Program-made: the position numbers and the translations under genes
Shown here: piece after piece, positions 1-9,539 of the stretch
How positions within the stretch are numbered: the first letter of the stretch is position 1
Layout: every line of letters begins with the position of its first letter
Notes under the pieces: model-generated
Database searches by the model: none
Told to the model about the DNA's origin: nothing
What the model saw: only the letters and a program-made list of their open reading frames with translations
Source: JAGDZR01 sp049115695
GTDB lineage: Bacteria > Bacteroidota > Bacteroidia > Cytophagales > Cyclobacteriaceae
Direction: 5' to 3'
DNA length: 64,000 nucleotides
NCBI GenBank assembly: GCA_049115695.1
Contig: JAGDZR010000003.1
Location: 124,001-188,000 of the forward strand

Positions 1-2
1 CA

Positions 3-416
3 CTCACTTGCTTGGTCATGATTTTGGCTCTGGTTGCTATCAAAAATGGAAAAATTGAAATTCATAAGAACCTCATGCTATCAGCATTGATATTGGGTGT
101 TTGTTTTTTGGTTTGTTATGTATTGTATCATTCATCAACTGCTTCTGTGAAATTTGGTGATATCAATGGTGATGGAGACTTGTCTGATTTAGAGCTACAG
201 GCTATAGGAGGGATGAGATCATTGTACCTTGGTTTACTTGCTTCTCATATATTACTATCCATCGTCGTTGTACCAATGGTATTGCTGGCATTTTATTTTG
301 GGTTAACCCAGAAGATTAAACAACATAAAAAATTGGTAAGATTCGCTTATCCAATATGGTTGTACGTTTCTGTGACAGGGGTCATTGTTTATTTCATGAT
401 ACGAACATATTATTGA
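3..416 (+). CDS. DUF420 family membrane protein (5' end cut by window)
   Basis: The reading frame is already open at the left edge, so the N-terminus is missing; the TTG at position 12 is only an internal codon. About 137 residues are visible, with hydrophobic segments at roughly residues 26-42, 72-95 and 110-132. The hydrophobic pattern, the paired 'IHK' and 'KQHKKL' motifs and the C-terminal 'FAYPIWLYVSVTGVIVYFMI' match DUF420 proteins. In Bacteroidota these usually sit at the end of cytochrome c oxidase clusters, and the two following genes (CxxC mini-protein, DUF983) fit that setting. A role in cytochrome oxidase assembly is inferred from context only. An acidic loop reading 'DINGDGDLSDLELQ' resembles a dockerin/EF-hand calcium-binding loop. 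Confidence 0.75.
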   Translation, partial: LTCLVMILALVAIKNGKIEIHKNLMLSALILGVCFLVCYVLYHSSTASVKFGDINGDGDLSDLELQAIGGMRSLYLGLLASHILLSIVVVPMVLLAFYFGLTQKIKQHKKLVRFAYPIWLYVSVTGVIVYFMIRTYY

Positions 417-418
417 GT

Positions 419-682
419 ATGAATTGGACAAGAAGCATATTGTCGGTTTGCCTGCTGCTTGCATTTAGTGTTTCATCCTTTGGCCAATGTGCCATGTGTA
501 GAACGCAAATCGTCAACAACGTTAATCATGGTGAGACGTCATTTGCAGCGGGCTTGAACACAGGGATAATGTATCTGTTTTTTACGCCTTATCTGTTAAT
601 AGCAGTATTGGCATATTTGTGGTGGAAAAATAGTAAAGTAGGTGAGCGAAAAAACAGCCTTGCAGGCCGTATTGGCAGGTAA
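419..682 (+). CDS. Small exported or membrane protein with CxxC motif
   Basis: A protein of 87 residues. The ATG at 419 lies two bases after the DUF420 stop and opens a clear signal peptide ending near 'SVSSFGQ', followed by 'CAMCRTQIVNN' with a CxxC pair and then one membrane span ('YLFFTPYLLIAVLAYLWW'). An upstream in-frame start exists but would lie inside the preceding gene and precede the signal peptide, so I reject it. The last 41 bases overlap the next gene. The position between DUF420 and DUF983 genes suggests a role with the cytochrome oxidase or heme machinery; the CxxC could bind metal or be redox active, but nothing here proves it. Confidence 0.65.
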   Translation: MNWTRSILSVCLLLAFSVSSFGQCAMCRTQIVNNVNHGETSFAAGLNTGIMYLFFTPYLLIAVLAYLWWKNSKVGERKNSLAGRIGR

Positions 683-1028
683 ATGTCCGAGATGTAGAGA
701 AGGGGATATGTTTGAATATCCGACATCAAATCTCTCCAAGTTCAACAAAATGCATAGTAAGTGTGGTAAGTGTAATCTAACCTATGAAGTGGAGCCAGGT
801 TTTTTTTATGGGGCAATGTACGTGAGCTATGCTGTATCTGTAGCGATATTGATAGTTTGCACATTTTTTTTATACTTTTTGTTCAATGACCCATCATTAA
901 CTGTATATGTGATCACGGTCATTGTTACTTCATTTTTGATTTATCCATTCAATTTTAGGTACTCAAGAATTCTTTTTTTGCACGGTTTTGGTGGAGTGAA
1001 ATACGATCCGGCTTCAAGTCAGGATTAA
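642..1028 (+). CDS. DUF983 family zinc-ribbon membrane protein
   Basis: A protein of 128 residues. The N-terminal zinc ribbon has two CxxC pairs ('CPRC' near residue 15 and 'CGKC' near 41), followed by two membrane spans (about residues 56-78 and 86-108), which is the DUF983 layout. It starts at a GTG inside the end of the preceding gene (41-base overlap), so translational coupling is likely. DUF983 proteins often accompany cytochrome c oxidase genes in Bacteroidota and Alphaproteobacteria; the molecular role is not established. It ends 30 bases before the large kinase gene. Confidence 0.8.
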   Translation: MSEKTALQAVLAGKCPRCREGDMFEYPTSNLSKFNKMHSKCGKCNLTYEVEPGFFYGAMYVSYAVSVAILIVCTFFLYFLFNDPSLTVYVITVIVTSFLIYPFNFRYSRILFLHGFGGVKYDPASSQD

Positions 1029-1058
1029 TTACCTATTTTCATACCATTAATTGTATTT

Positions 1059-4000
1059 ATGTCTGGAAAGAGATACTTGCTTATTGCGTGGATGCTTTGT
1101 TTGCTTCTGAATCTTTTTTGGTTTGTCCAAACAAAGCGTTCTGAAACAGAACAGGAAATACAAGATGATTTCAACACGCTTGTAACATCACATCATATAG
1201 CGCTTGACGAATTGATTCAGGAGTTTTCGGATGTTACTGAACCCCTGGATATCGACCTTAATTATCCATTCAATTTTCAAATTTTTGACAATGGTAAATT
1301 GGTGTATTGGACGTCCAATGACTATTTGCCGCCATACTTTCAACTGGAAAGCTCTGTGAATAACATCATTGAGAATGAAAATGGTGTCTATCTGGTGAGC
1401 AAAAAGGAGCTCAAATATCATGAAGTGGGGAAGCTGGAGTTTTATGCTTTTTCTCCAATCATAAGGCAGTATTCAATTGAAAATCAATTTTTAACTACTA
1501 GCTGGAATCATGACATTTTTGGAGAACTGGAAGCTGTGCTTGGGGGTAATCAGGTGTTACAGCTTGATGGTGAAACTATACTTAACTACTCCATTGTAAA
1601 TGGCTCAAGGTTAAGCGTAATACAAGCCTGGGGCGAAGGAATATTCATGGCACTGTTGATCCTGACTTTGATTTGGGGTACAATAGTTTTGAAAACTCAA
1701 CTGAGCAGGTCTTTCTATATAATAGTACTCGCAATAGGCATTCCAATTTTTAGATTAATCCAATTATACATTTGGCCACTGGAAGAATTGTTAATCAGTC
1801 CACTATTTGATCAAACCAATTATGTGTCTTTTTGGTGGATACCTTCACTGGGCGATTTGGCAATCAATTTGGTGCTGTTGTACATCATTGTTTATCACAT
1901 TACCACTATTGTATTAACAGATCAGGCATTCCTGAAAAGAATATTCACACAACGTATCTCGGGTGGTATTTCTGCGTTGATGGCAGTTTGTTTAGTCTTT
2001 TTGGGTGCTAGATTGACATTTGGCCTTCCGTTAAACCTCATTGAAAATAGTCAGTACACGCTAGACATAAGTGCTTCGATTGCATATGAGTGGATAAGGA
2101 TCTTCATGTTTGGCATGATAATATTGATGGGAGCCATCTACTTCTGGTTCAATCATTTATCCTATAAGATATTCCTAAGATCCAAAGGGAGTAAAACTCA
2201 AAAGTTTGTCTTGTTCATCATTGTGTCAGGACTTATGCTGATGACTGACCCTGATTCAAGTGCCTACATAGTGGGCATTCAAGTAGCGCTGTGGGTTGTT
2301 ATGTTCCTAACCAAGTCCTCTATTCAGTTTAATAGGGTAAAGTATTCGTCACTTTTCTATCTTATCTTGGTTTCAATGGCCATAAGTGGTTTTAGCACGT
2401 TGGCCATTTACAAAGGTTTTGAACGAAGTGAGCAAATTGCAAAGAGTCGATTTGCCTCTGATGTCGTCATTGTAAATGATGTGATGTCTGAATATCATCT
2501 CTATGAAATGACATTGAGAATTGCGAATGACCCTTCAATAAGAGCAAGGTTTATCAACCAATTTTCAGATAGAGTAGATCTTACCCAGCAACTTCAGGCA
2601 TTTGTACCAGCATATTTATATAAATATGACTTGAAGGCCTATCAGTTAGAAGTTGGTAATTCATCAATTGATTACTGGGAGGAGAGAATTGAGTCTGGCA
2701 CATTAACCGCCTATGATCATATAATCTTAGTGCCTGATCACAACAATGGCCGACATCAGTATCTCGCCCTTATAGAGCTAGTGAGTCCTCAGGAAACATT
2801 GGGATACATCGTATTGGTTCTGAAGCTAAAGAAATATTCATCTAAAGCTGTATTCCCATCATTGTTGGTTCAGCAATCACCCGCGGGAAATGCCAACTAT
2901 AACCACGCCTTTTATGAAAATAGTGAATTCCAATATGGCTTTGGCAATTATTCATTTGAGAATGAGATAACCAGTTCGGTGCTGGAAAAATTATCCACAC
3001 TTCCAAATGGAATCGAACATAGAGGCCATCATCTTCTGGCACGTAAAATTGACGATGCGATTTCGGTTGTTGTCATTTCACCATTATATGAATTGCAGAG
3101 CATTATAGCCAATTGGTCTTTTCAATTCATATTAAACCTGGCAGTGATTGGTTTGATTTTTTGGGTAATCACAACAATCTATAAGATAGAGAGTTATAGC
3201 CTGGCAAATAAAATTCAGCTTTACATGGGATTAGGATTCGTTCTTCCCGTTTTCCTTGTGAGCGTGGCAATTTTAAACGCATTGAATAATTCATATCGAG
3301 ATGAAATAGATAGAAGCTATCAGAAGCGTGCAATTAACCTGGTAGATAATCTCGATGAACAAACTGAACGTTTTGTTGCCAATGAGATCAATAGAAACGA
3401 ATTCAATGCCAAGCTATATGAAATTGCAGCAATTTCTCAAAGTGATGTAATGGTTTATGACATTAGCGGGAAGCTTTTGGGTACGTCAAGACAAGAAGTA
3501 TTTGATCGTAACCTGCTTTCCAACAGGATTAACCCCAGGGCATTAAGAGAGATCAAAACTCAGGGTAAGCGCTTAAGCGTTGCATTTGAGTCTATCAATA
3601 AATTGGATTTCAAGACTGTTTATGCGGGCATTTATTCGGACGAAGATGGTGGTTTAATCGGGATAATGGCGCTACCGTTTTTTAATTCTAAAAATCACCT
3701 TAACAGGCAACAAATTGAAGTTTTCAACAATCTTATCATCTTACTTACAATAGTTTTTATTATCACAACCATAGTTGGAAACGTCGGGCTTAAAAAGTTG
3801 GTTGAACCAATTAAAACGATTGCTGATCGATTAGGGAAAACGAACTACTTTCAATCAGAGCACGAGCTAATTAATTACTCGGCGAAGGATGAAATAGGGT
3901 TACTCATTCATGAGTACAATCGCATGGTTTCCAAGCTTGAGGAAAGTAAACAGCAGCTGGCACTGGTTCAGAAGGAAACAGCCTGGAAGGAAATTGCACG

Positions 4001-4634
4001 TCAGGTAGCGCATGAAATTAAAAATCCCTTGACGCCAATGAGGCTGAAAATTCAGCAGATGCAAAGGAAAAGAGATCCAGAAGATCGTGAATATGCTTCC
4101 TTGGATTCATTGTTAAATCAGGTAGATACTTTGTCGTCAATAGCGGATTCGTTTTCTGCTTTTGCACAAATGCCCGCACCTCAGAACGCAGAGGTTAATC
4201 TTTCTGATCTCACTCGGAATGTCATCAGACTTTTCAGAAGTGATGATGTGGAGTTGAAGGAGGAAATTGCTGATGGACTGATTGTTTATGCTGATCCCAA
4301 ACTAATCAGTCAGATATTGAATAACCTTATTCTAAATGCTATCCAGTCAATAGAAACAACAAAGAAGCAGATCACCGTTAGCCTTACTCAAACAATAGAT
4401 AAAGTATTGATATCGATATCCGATAATGGAACCGGGATTAGCCCGGATATTAAGGATGAAATTTTTAAGCCCTATTTTAGTACTAAAGAGACTGGCAGTG
4501 GTATTGGATTGGCATTGGCTAAGAAAGGAATTGAACAAGCGGGAGGTAATATTTGGTTTGAAACCAATCTTGGAGAAGGTACTTCATTTTTTATCACCCT
4601 GCCTGTTGCTAATTTGTCTGCTAGGGGCGTATAA
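1059..4634 (+). CDS. Giant multi-span sensor histidine kinase, NtrY-like
   Basis: A membrane kinase of 1191 residues. Residues 1 to about 150 hold one membrane span and a periplasmic region; about nine further spans follow between residues 190 and 455; a second extracytoplasmic region runs to about 690; two more spans lie at 690-745 and a last one near 885-905, then a HAMP-like linker. The kinase core is complete: H-box 'QVAHEIKNPLTPMRLK' with phosphoacceptor His985, N-box 'NLILNAIQS' near 1090, G1 'SDNGTGIS' near 1122, F-box 'IFKPYFSTK' and G2 'GSGIGLALAKKG' near 1146. The 'AWKEIARQVAHEIKNPLTPM' signature is typical of NtrY-type kinases. No response regulator gene is adjacent. The 3' end overlaps the start of the next gene by 65 bases. 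Confidence 0.88.
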   Translation: MSGKRYLLIAWMLCLLLNLFWFVQTKRSETEQEIQDDFNTLVTSHHIALDELIQEFSDVTEPLDIDLNYPFNFQIFDNGKLVYWTSNDYLPPYFQLESSVNNIIENENGVYLVSKKELKYHEVGKLEFYAFSPIIRQYSIENQFLTTSWNHDIFGELEAVLGGNQVLQLDGETILNYSIVNGSRLSVIQAWGEGIFMALLILTLIWGTIVLKTQLSRSFYIIVLAIGIPIFRLIQLYIWPLEELLISPLFDQTNYVSFWWIPSLGDLAINLVLLYIIVYHITTIVLTDQAFLKRIFTQRISGGISALMAVCLVFLGARLTFGLPLNLIENSQYTLDISASIAYEWIRIFMFGMIILMGAIYFWFNHLSYKIFLRSKGSKTQKFVLFIIVSGLMLMTDPDSSAYIVGIQVALWVVMFLTKSSIQFNRVKYSSLFYLILVSMAISGFSTLAIYKGFERSEQIAKSRFASDVVIVNDVMSEYHLYEMTLRIANDPSIRARFINQFSDRVDLTQQLQAFVPAYLYKYDLKAYQLEVGNSSIDYWEERIESGTLTAYDHIILVPDHNNGRHQYLALIELVSPQETLGYIVLVLKLKKYSSKAVFPSLLVQQSPAGNANYNHAFYENSEFQYGFGNYSFENEITSSVLEKLSTLPNGIEHRGHHLLARKIDDAISVVVISPLYELQSIIANWSFQFILNLAVIGLIFWVITTIYKIESYSLANKIQLYMGLGFVLPVFLVSVAILNALNNSYRDEIDRSYQKRAINLVDNLDEQTERFVANEINRNEFNAKLYEIAAISQSDVMVYDISGKLLGTSRQEVFDRNLLSNRINPRALREIKTQGKRLSVAFESINKLDFKTVYAGIYSDEDGGLIGIMALPFFNSKNHLNRQQIEVFNNLIILLTIVFIITTIVGNVGLKKLVEPIKTIADRLGKTNYFQSEHELINYSAKDEIGLLIHEYNRMVSKLEESKQQLALVQKETAWKEIARQVAHEIKNPLTPMRLKIQQMQRKRDPEDREYASLDSLLNQVDTLSSIADSFSAFAQMPAPQNAEVNLSDLTRNVIRLFRSDDVELKEEIADGLIVYADPKLISQILNNLILNAIQSIETTKKQITVSLTQTIDKVLISISDNGTGISPDIKDEIFKPYFSTKETGSGIGLALAKKGIEQAGGNIWFETNLGEGTSFFITLPVANLSARGV

Positions 4635-7600
4635 CTCTACAGCACAATCCAATTTACAATGTAAGACCATTCAGGCCGGAGTTCCATTTCTGCTGGATAC
4701 TTTAGTGATTGATGCAGCCAGTATTCAAATCGATCCTCAATCTACGTTTCAATTCGATCCTGAAACCAATTTGTTATTGGTAGATGCAGGTATTGATTCC
4801 GTTAAGGTGTGCTTTCGGTCGCTAAGCCCAATGATCTTAAAAGAATGGAAATTAAGAGATCCCAGTATATATGAGCCAAGGTCATTTGCAACAGGATTAA
4901 GACGAACTGAGGTGTTATCAAACACTGATCAATCAACGAGTAATATCTACAAAGCGGGTGCAATAAGCAGGGGCATTACGGTAGGCAATAGACAGGACCT
5001 TTTTGTTAATTCGACCCTCAATCTTCAATTGGCAGGTCAACTCTCTGAGCAACTTCAAATTGAAGCAACTATTACTGATCAAAATGTACCTTATCAACCA
5101 GAGGGTAACACTCAGAATATTAGAGACTTTGATCGTGTTTTAATCAGATTGTTCAATGAAGGTAAGTTTGAGTTAAGCGCTGGGGACATTATCAGTAGAA
5201 GTTCAGAGGAGCTTCATTACCTCAAATTTTACAAGAATCTGATGGGTGGACAGGTGAAGAACACCTTCATGCTTGGCAATGGTCAATATCATAGTAGAGT
5301 TAGTGCTGGCGTAGGGAAAGGGAAATTTGCAAGTATTACCATAGCGCCTATTGAAAGTGTACAAGGGCCCTATAAGTTGACTGTAGGTCAGGAGCAATTT
5401 GTAATTGTTCTTGCAAGCTCTGAAAAAGTATATATCGATGGAAAGCTTCTGGAGCGAGGTTTCGACAATGATTATGTGATTGATTACAACCTTGGAGAAA
5501 TCGTATTCAACGCCAGTGTAATGATTACTCGATTTACAAGGATAAGGGTAGACTTTGAGTATTTACAAAGGCACTTTAATCGGTACAATATTCAGACTAG
5601 TCAACGATTTGATCATGAAAGAGGCCACCTTTCAGTCAATTACTACAGTGAAAAGGATCAGTCCAATAGTACGTTCATTAAATATTCGCAAGATCAATTG
5701 ACACAATTGGGCATGATCAACTCTGATTTTGATAATGCCTTTCTCTCAGGAATTGATTCAGCGGGTTTTGCCCTAGAACGCATCATGTATGCCAAAAAAG
5801 ACACGCTGGTAAATGGTGTAGCGCAGACCTATTACAAGGTAAGTACAGATCCATCTCAGGCCAACTATGCCCTTACCTTCAAAGAAGTAGGGACCGGAAA
5901 TGGAAATTACATCTTGTCTGGAAGTAACGAAAATGGACGTGTCTATCAATGGGTTGCCCCAGGAAATGGATTAAAAAACGGTAATTATGAACCTTTAGAG
6001 CAAGTAATTCTACCAAATAAAAAGAACATGATTACCATTGATGCTAGCCATCAGTTGGGCAGTTTCTTTACGCTAAAAAATGAATTGGCGATTAGTAACC
6101 AGGATCAAAACTTATATGCTGGAGGAGTTACCAATCAAAATGGGTTTGCCAACAAAACGGCTTTGGATTTGAAAGAAGTTTCGTCGTTCAGAAATTTGAA
6201 GGGAGGCGTGAGCTACGAGTATGTGCAACGTGCCTTTTTACCTATTGACAGATTCAGGTTCATAGAATTCGATCGGGATTGGAATTATCTCAGTCCTACA
6301 GATTCTGTTAATCAGGATGAACACATTGGGAAGGTCTATTTGAATATTGGTCAATCAGGCGAGTTGTTGGATTATCAGGGAACTTATCGCAACAGGCTAA
6401 CAGCCCTGAAGGGGTTTCAACATCAAGTAAATGGTATCAAAAAGATTGGTGCCGTTCATTTTAAAGCGAACTATTATCAAATGAAAAACATTCAGGCATT
6501 GACGGATAATAGCTGGACAAGGGGGAATGGGGAAATAGGTGTTCAAATTGGCAAGTTGATCACAGGTGTAAATTATGGCCTGGATCACAACCAAACAAAA
6601 AATCTTGAAGATGAGTTGGTCAGTTCGTTAATGTATTTTGATCAATACGGTTGGTTTGTCAGAAATGCTGATAGTACCAGATTTAGTTTACAAGGCAATG
6701 CGATAAGGAGAATGGACAAGTTGCCACTCACGGGTGTTTTGGTTGATTATACTGATGCTAATCAGTTTGGAATCGCATTTAATACACCCCCGGCATCCGA
6801 TCAAACTTTAAAGTTGAATTTGAACTATCGAATGGTCGATAATCTGTTGGATTCAATAAATGGTAGTCAAAATAACGTTCAGGGAAGGCTGGTATCAACA
6901 AATTCACTGTTCAAGAGAGCAATAAGGAGTAATCTGAGTTATGCCATTCAAAATGCAAGACAATTGCGTCAGTCGTTTGTTTATACGCAAGTAGGCAGTG
7001 GATTGGGAACACATACTTGGCGTGATGAAAATCAAAATGGTGTTCAGGAGTTAGATGAATTTTATATTGCCATCAATCAGGATGAACGCAATTTTATCAA
7101 ACTCTTTGTTCCTAGCAGTGACTATGTAGAAGCATATCAGACCATTTATGTACATTCCATTGACGCATCTTTTCCTAAGAGTTTAAGAATGACGGGCTAT
7201 CTGGGAAAGCAGGTCAAGAAGCTTTCACTGAGCATCAATTATAACATCAACTCGAAGACGACTAACAATGATGTCATTGCGAGGATGAATCCGTTCGTCA
7301 ATCAGACAAACGATGGTCAGTCATTTGGCAATAAATCAAAACGTTATAATTTGTTTTACAACAGAAATGGCACAGGAATCAGTGCCTTGATCAGACATCA
7401 AACCATAAACAGAAACCATTTAAACGAAAGGGGATATGATGGAAATGAAATGATCTCTACACAGTATAAACTGAGGTATAATCAGCGTAAGTTTCAAGCT
7501 TCAATTATGATAGAGGAAGGTAGAAGAAGTAATTTTTCGGATTTTTTGAAAAATAGAAATATTGATTTATCAACTTCAGATTACGCCGGGGAAGGAGTAT

Positions 7601-7968
7601 GGATGATCAACAATTCATTGAGGATAAATACTGGTATTGGATATCGCTTCAAATCATCAATAGAATCGCCTGAGCATTTCTCAAAAATTAAAGATGTTTC
7701 CATTGGTTCTACCTTTAATAATTCAAGCTCAGGGAGTTTAAATGCCAAAATGAATTTGACTACTATTGATTTTTCAGGTGAAGCGGGTTCATTTCTTGGC
7801 TATACCTTATTAGAAGCATTACAACCAGGGTTCAACACCTTGATAAACGTAAATTGGCAACAACAATTCTCAAATGGCCTTCAGTTTACAATTCAATATT
7901 TTGGAAGAAATTCAACGAATAGCCAGCTCATCCACTCCGGAACAATGCAGCTAACAGCATTTTTCTAG
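4570..7968 (+). CDS. Large beta-rich outer-membrane protein, conserved in Bacteroidota, role unknown
   Basis: A protein of 1132 residues from a TTG start at 4570. That start gives a clean signal peptide (Met-Glu-Lys, a hydrophobic stretch, then 'GAYNSTA' before Gln). The longer frame would add 48 residues coded entirely inside the kinase gene and would bury the signal peptide. After about residue 130 comes a conserved block ('AGAISRGITVGNRQD', 'TITDQNVPYQPEGNTQ', 'DFDRVLIRLF', 'GDIISRS') that I recognise from long Bacteroidota surface proteins without an assigned function. The rest is alternating beta-strand sequence, with an aromatic C-terminus (ending Phe-Phe) typical of barrels. I see no plug or TonB box. 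Coupling to the kinase by overlap suggests joint expression. The stop abuts the convergent mlaF-like gene. Confidence 0.75.
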   Translation: MEKVLHFLSPCLLLICLLGAYNSTAQSNLQCKTIQAGVPFLLDTLVIDAASIQIDPQSTFQFDPETNLLLVDAGIDSVKVCFRSLSPMILKEWKLRDPSIYEPRSFATGLRRTEVLSNTDQSTSNIYKAGAISRGITVGNRQDLFVNSTLNLQLAGQLSEQLQIEATITDQNVPYQPEGNTQNIRDFDRVLIRLFNEGKFELSAGDIISRSSEELHYLKFYKNLMGGQVKNTFMLGNGQYHSRVSAGVGKGKFASITIAPIESVQGPYKLTVGQEQFVIVLASSEKVYIDGKLLERGFDNDYVIDYNLGEIVFNASVMITRFTRIRVDFEYLQRHFNRYNIQTSQRFDHERGHLSVNYYSEKDQSNSTFIKYSQDQLTQLGMINSDFDNAFLSGIDSAGFALERIMYAKKDTLVNGVAQTYYKVSTDPSQANYALTFKEVGTGNGNYILSGSNENGRVYQWVAPGNGLKNGNYEPLEQVILPNKKNMITIDASHQLGSFFTLKNELAISNQDQNLYAGGVTNQNGFANKTALDLKEVSSFRNLKGGVSYEYVQRAFLPIDRFRFIEFDRDWNYLSPTDSVNQDEHIGKVYLNIGQSGELLDYQGTYRNRLTALKGFQHQVNGIKKIGAVHFKANYYQMKNIQALTDNSWTRGNGEIGVQIGKLITGVNYGLDHNQTKNLEDELVSSLMYFDQYGWFVRNADSTRFSLQGNAIRRMDKLPLTGVLVDYTDANQFGIAFNTPPASDQTLKLNLNYRMVDNLLDSINGSQNNVQGRLVSTNSLFKRAIRSNLSYAIQNARQLRQSFVYTQVGSGLGTHTWRDENQNGVQELDEFYIAINQDERNFIKLFVPSSDYVEAYQTIYVHSIDASFPKSLRMTGYLGKQVKKLSLSINYNINSKTTNNDVIARMNPFVNQTNDGQSFGNKSKRYNLFYNRNGTGISALIRHQTINRNHLNERGYDGNEMISTQYKLRYNQRKFQASIMIEEGRRSNFSDFLKNRNIDLSTSDYAGEGVWMINNSLRINTGIGYRFKSSIESPEHFSKIKDVSIGSTFNNSSSGSLNAKMNLTTIDFSGEAGSFLGYTLLEALQPGFNTLINVNWQQQFSNGLQFTIQYFGRNSTNSQLIHSGTMQLTAFF

Positions 7969-8718
7969 TTACCGTGGAAATATCTTTTTCATTAGACGAG
8001 TAGCAAAAACGAAATCATTGAGTTCACTTACTTCAGATTCAGTGATCGTTTGATTATTTCCTTCCCACAACTTTTTACCCTGATGCATAAAGATGATTTT
8101 ATCTCCTATTTCCATTACGGAATTCATATCATGAGTTACCACGACCGTAGTGATATTAAGCTCATCTGTAATTTCTTTGATGAGATTGTCAATTTTAATG
8201 CTCGTCTGAGGATCAAGGCCAGAATTGGGCTCATCGCAAAACAAATAGTTGGGTCGATTGACAATAGCCCGGGCAATTCCTACCCGTTTCTTCATACCAC
8301 CACTTATTTCAGAGGGCATTTTATTGTTTACACCAGCCAAGCCGACCCTCTCCAGACAAAAATTGACGCGATCCATTTTCTCATCTATCGGCATTTTAGT
8401 CAATATATCGAGCGGAAACTTTACGTTATCTTCAACGTTTTTACTGTCAAATAGTGCTCCTCCCTGAAAAAGCATACCTATTTCGCGTCGTATTTGAGTT
8501 TTTACTTCCTTAGACCCACTTGTGAACGACCTACCATCATAAAGCACATCACCTTCGTCCGGATGAACCAGTCCAACTATGTTTTTCAACAAGACACTTT
8601 TACCAGTGCCACTTGCGCCAATAATCAGGTTTGCCTTTCCTTTATCAAATACACTATCTATCCCAAACAGAATCTGTTTATCGTTAAATGATTTGCAAAC
8701 ATTCTTTAATTCAATCAT
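7969..8718 (-). CDS. mlaF: ABC transporter ATPase, MlaF/Ttg2A type
   Basis: A cytoplasmic ATPase of 249 residues. The Walker A ('GASGTGKSVLLKN'), the signature ('EISGGMKKRVGIARA'), Walker B ('YLFCDEPNSGLD') and the switch His ('VVTHDM') are all present. The 'SGGMKKR' variant of the signature is characteristic of the MlaF group, which powers retrograde phospholipid transport between outer and inner membrane. I chose the ATG at 8718 ('MIELKNVCKSF'); an upstream in-frame start adds 17 residues that overlap mlaE and do not look like the family. Start and mlaE stop overlap (ATGA), so the two form one operon. The substrate-binding MCE protein (MlaD) is not next to it. Confidence 0.9.
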   Translation of the reverse strand: MIELKNVCKSFNDKQILFGIDSVFDKGKANLIIGASGTGKSVLLKNIVGLVHPDEGDVLYDGRSFTSGSKEVKTQIRREIGMLFQGGALFDSKNVEDNVKFPLDILTKMPIDEKMDRVNFCLERVGLAGVNNKMPSEISGGMKKRVGIARAIVNRPNYLFCDEPNSGLDPQTSIKIDNLIKEITDELNITTVVVTHDMNSVMEIGDKIIFMHQGKKLWEGNNQTITESEVSELNDFVFATRLMKKIFPR

Positions 8719-9446
8719 CCTAATAATAGTTGCGCAAGTCCATAGTCCGCCAATAATATAGCAATACAACTATTGGTAACAGCTGCAGTACTAGCGTGTC
8801 CTACTTCTAAAGCCCCGCCAGAGGTAAAGAAGCCTTTGTACGAAGAAATAGAGGCTACCAAAAAAGAAAATACAAAAGCCTTAAGGAGTGCGAATTTCAT
8901 GTTGAATTCAATGAACTCATACCTGATGCCATATAAATAATCCGTCCCCGACATGATATTAGTAATTGTTCCGGCCATATAGCCTCCCCACAAAATGAGG
9001 AAAATGGACAATACCACAAGCATGGGATACATGATCATACTGGCTACTACTTTCGGCAGGACCAAATAAGAAGTAGCATTAATGCCCATTACTTCCAGAG
9101 CATCGATTTGTTCAGTTATCCGCATGGTTCCAAGTTCGCCCGCAATATTTGACCCAACTTTACCGGCAAAAATGATAGCAATAATGGTAGGTGCCAGCTC
9201 CAGGACTGCCATATCTCTTACAACTAGAGAAATCACATAGTCTGGGATAAAGGGGCTTATGAGATTAAACGCGGTTTGAATTGTAGACACAGCTCCCATA
9301 AACACAGAGACCAACGTCACAATAAAAAGCGAGTTATAGCCCACACTGATACATTCATCAATAACAAGTCCAACATACGTTGAAAAGCTCTCCCTACGCG
9401 TGACCAAATTGCCAATAAAAATGAGGTATTTCCCAAGGCTTTTCAT
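8715..9446 (-). CDS. mlaE: ABC transporter permease, MlaE type
   Basis: A membrane protein of 243 residues with about five or six spans. Family marks include 'FMGAVSTIQTAFNL' near residue 50, 'LAPTIIAIIFAGKVGSNIAGELGTM' split across residues 83-107, 'EQIDALEVMGIN', and 'SSYKGFFTSGGALEVGHAST' near the end. It is the permease partner of the MlaF ATPase encoded immediately downstream with a 4-base overlap. Together they should form the inner-membrane core of an Mla-type lipid transporter that maintains outer-membrane lipid asymmetry. The gene starts at an ATG and is divergent from the SDR gene, 93 bases away. Confidence 0.9.
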   Translation of the reverse strand: MKSLGKYLIFIGNLVTRRESFSTYVGLVIDECISVGYNSLFIVTLVSVFMGAVSTIQTAFNLISPFIPDYVISLVVRDMAVLELAPTIIAIIFAGKVGSNIAGELGTMRITEQIDALEVMGINATSYLVLPKVVASMIMYPMLVVLSIFLILWGGYMAGTITNIMSGTDYLYGIRYEFIEFNMKFALLKAFVFSFLVASISSYKGFFTSGGALEVGHASTAAVTNSCIAILLADYGLAQLLLG

Positions 9447-9539
9447 CTGTGACCGAAATTAACAAATATGTTAGGATTACAATATCGAAATTGTGATTTG
9501 ACGTTTATTTTGAGCTGATTTGTTAAATAATTCAAACAA

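Noticed and set aside
4426..4569. Upstream extension of the outer-membrane protein
   Set aside because: It would place 48 residues of kinase-gene DNA before a perfect signal peptide; the TTG at 4570 is preferred.
8050..8454. 134-codon plus-strand frame opposite mlaF
   Set aside because: Antisense shadow of a clear ABC ATPase gene; its protein has no family character.
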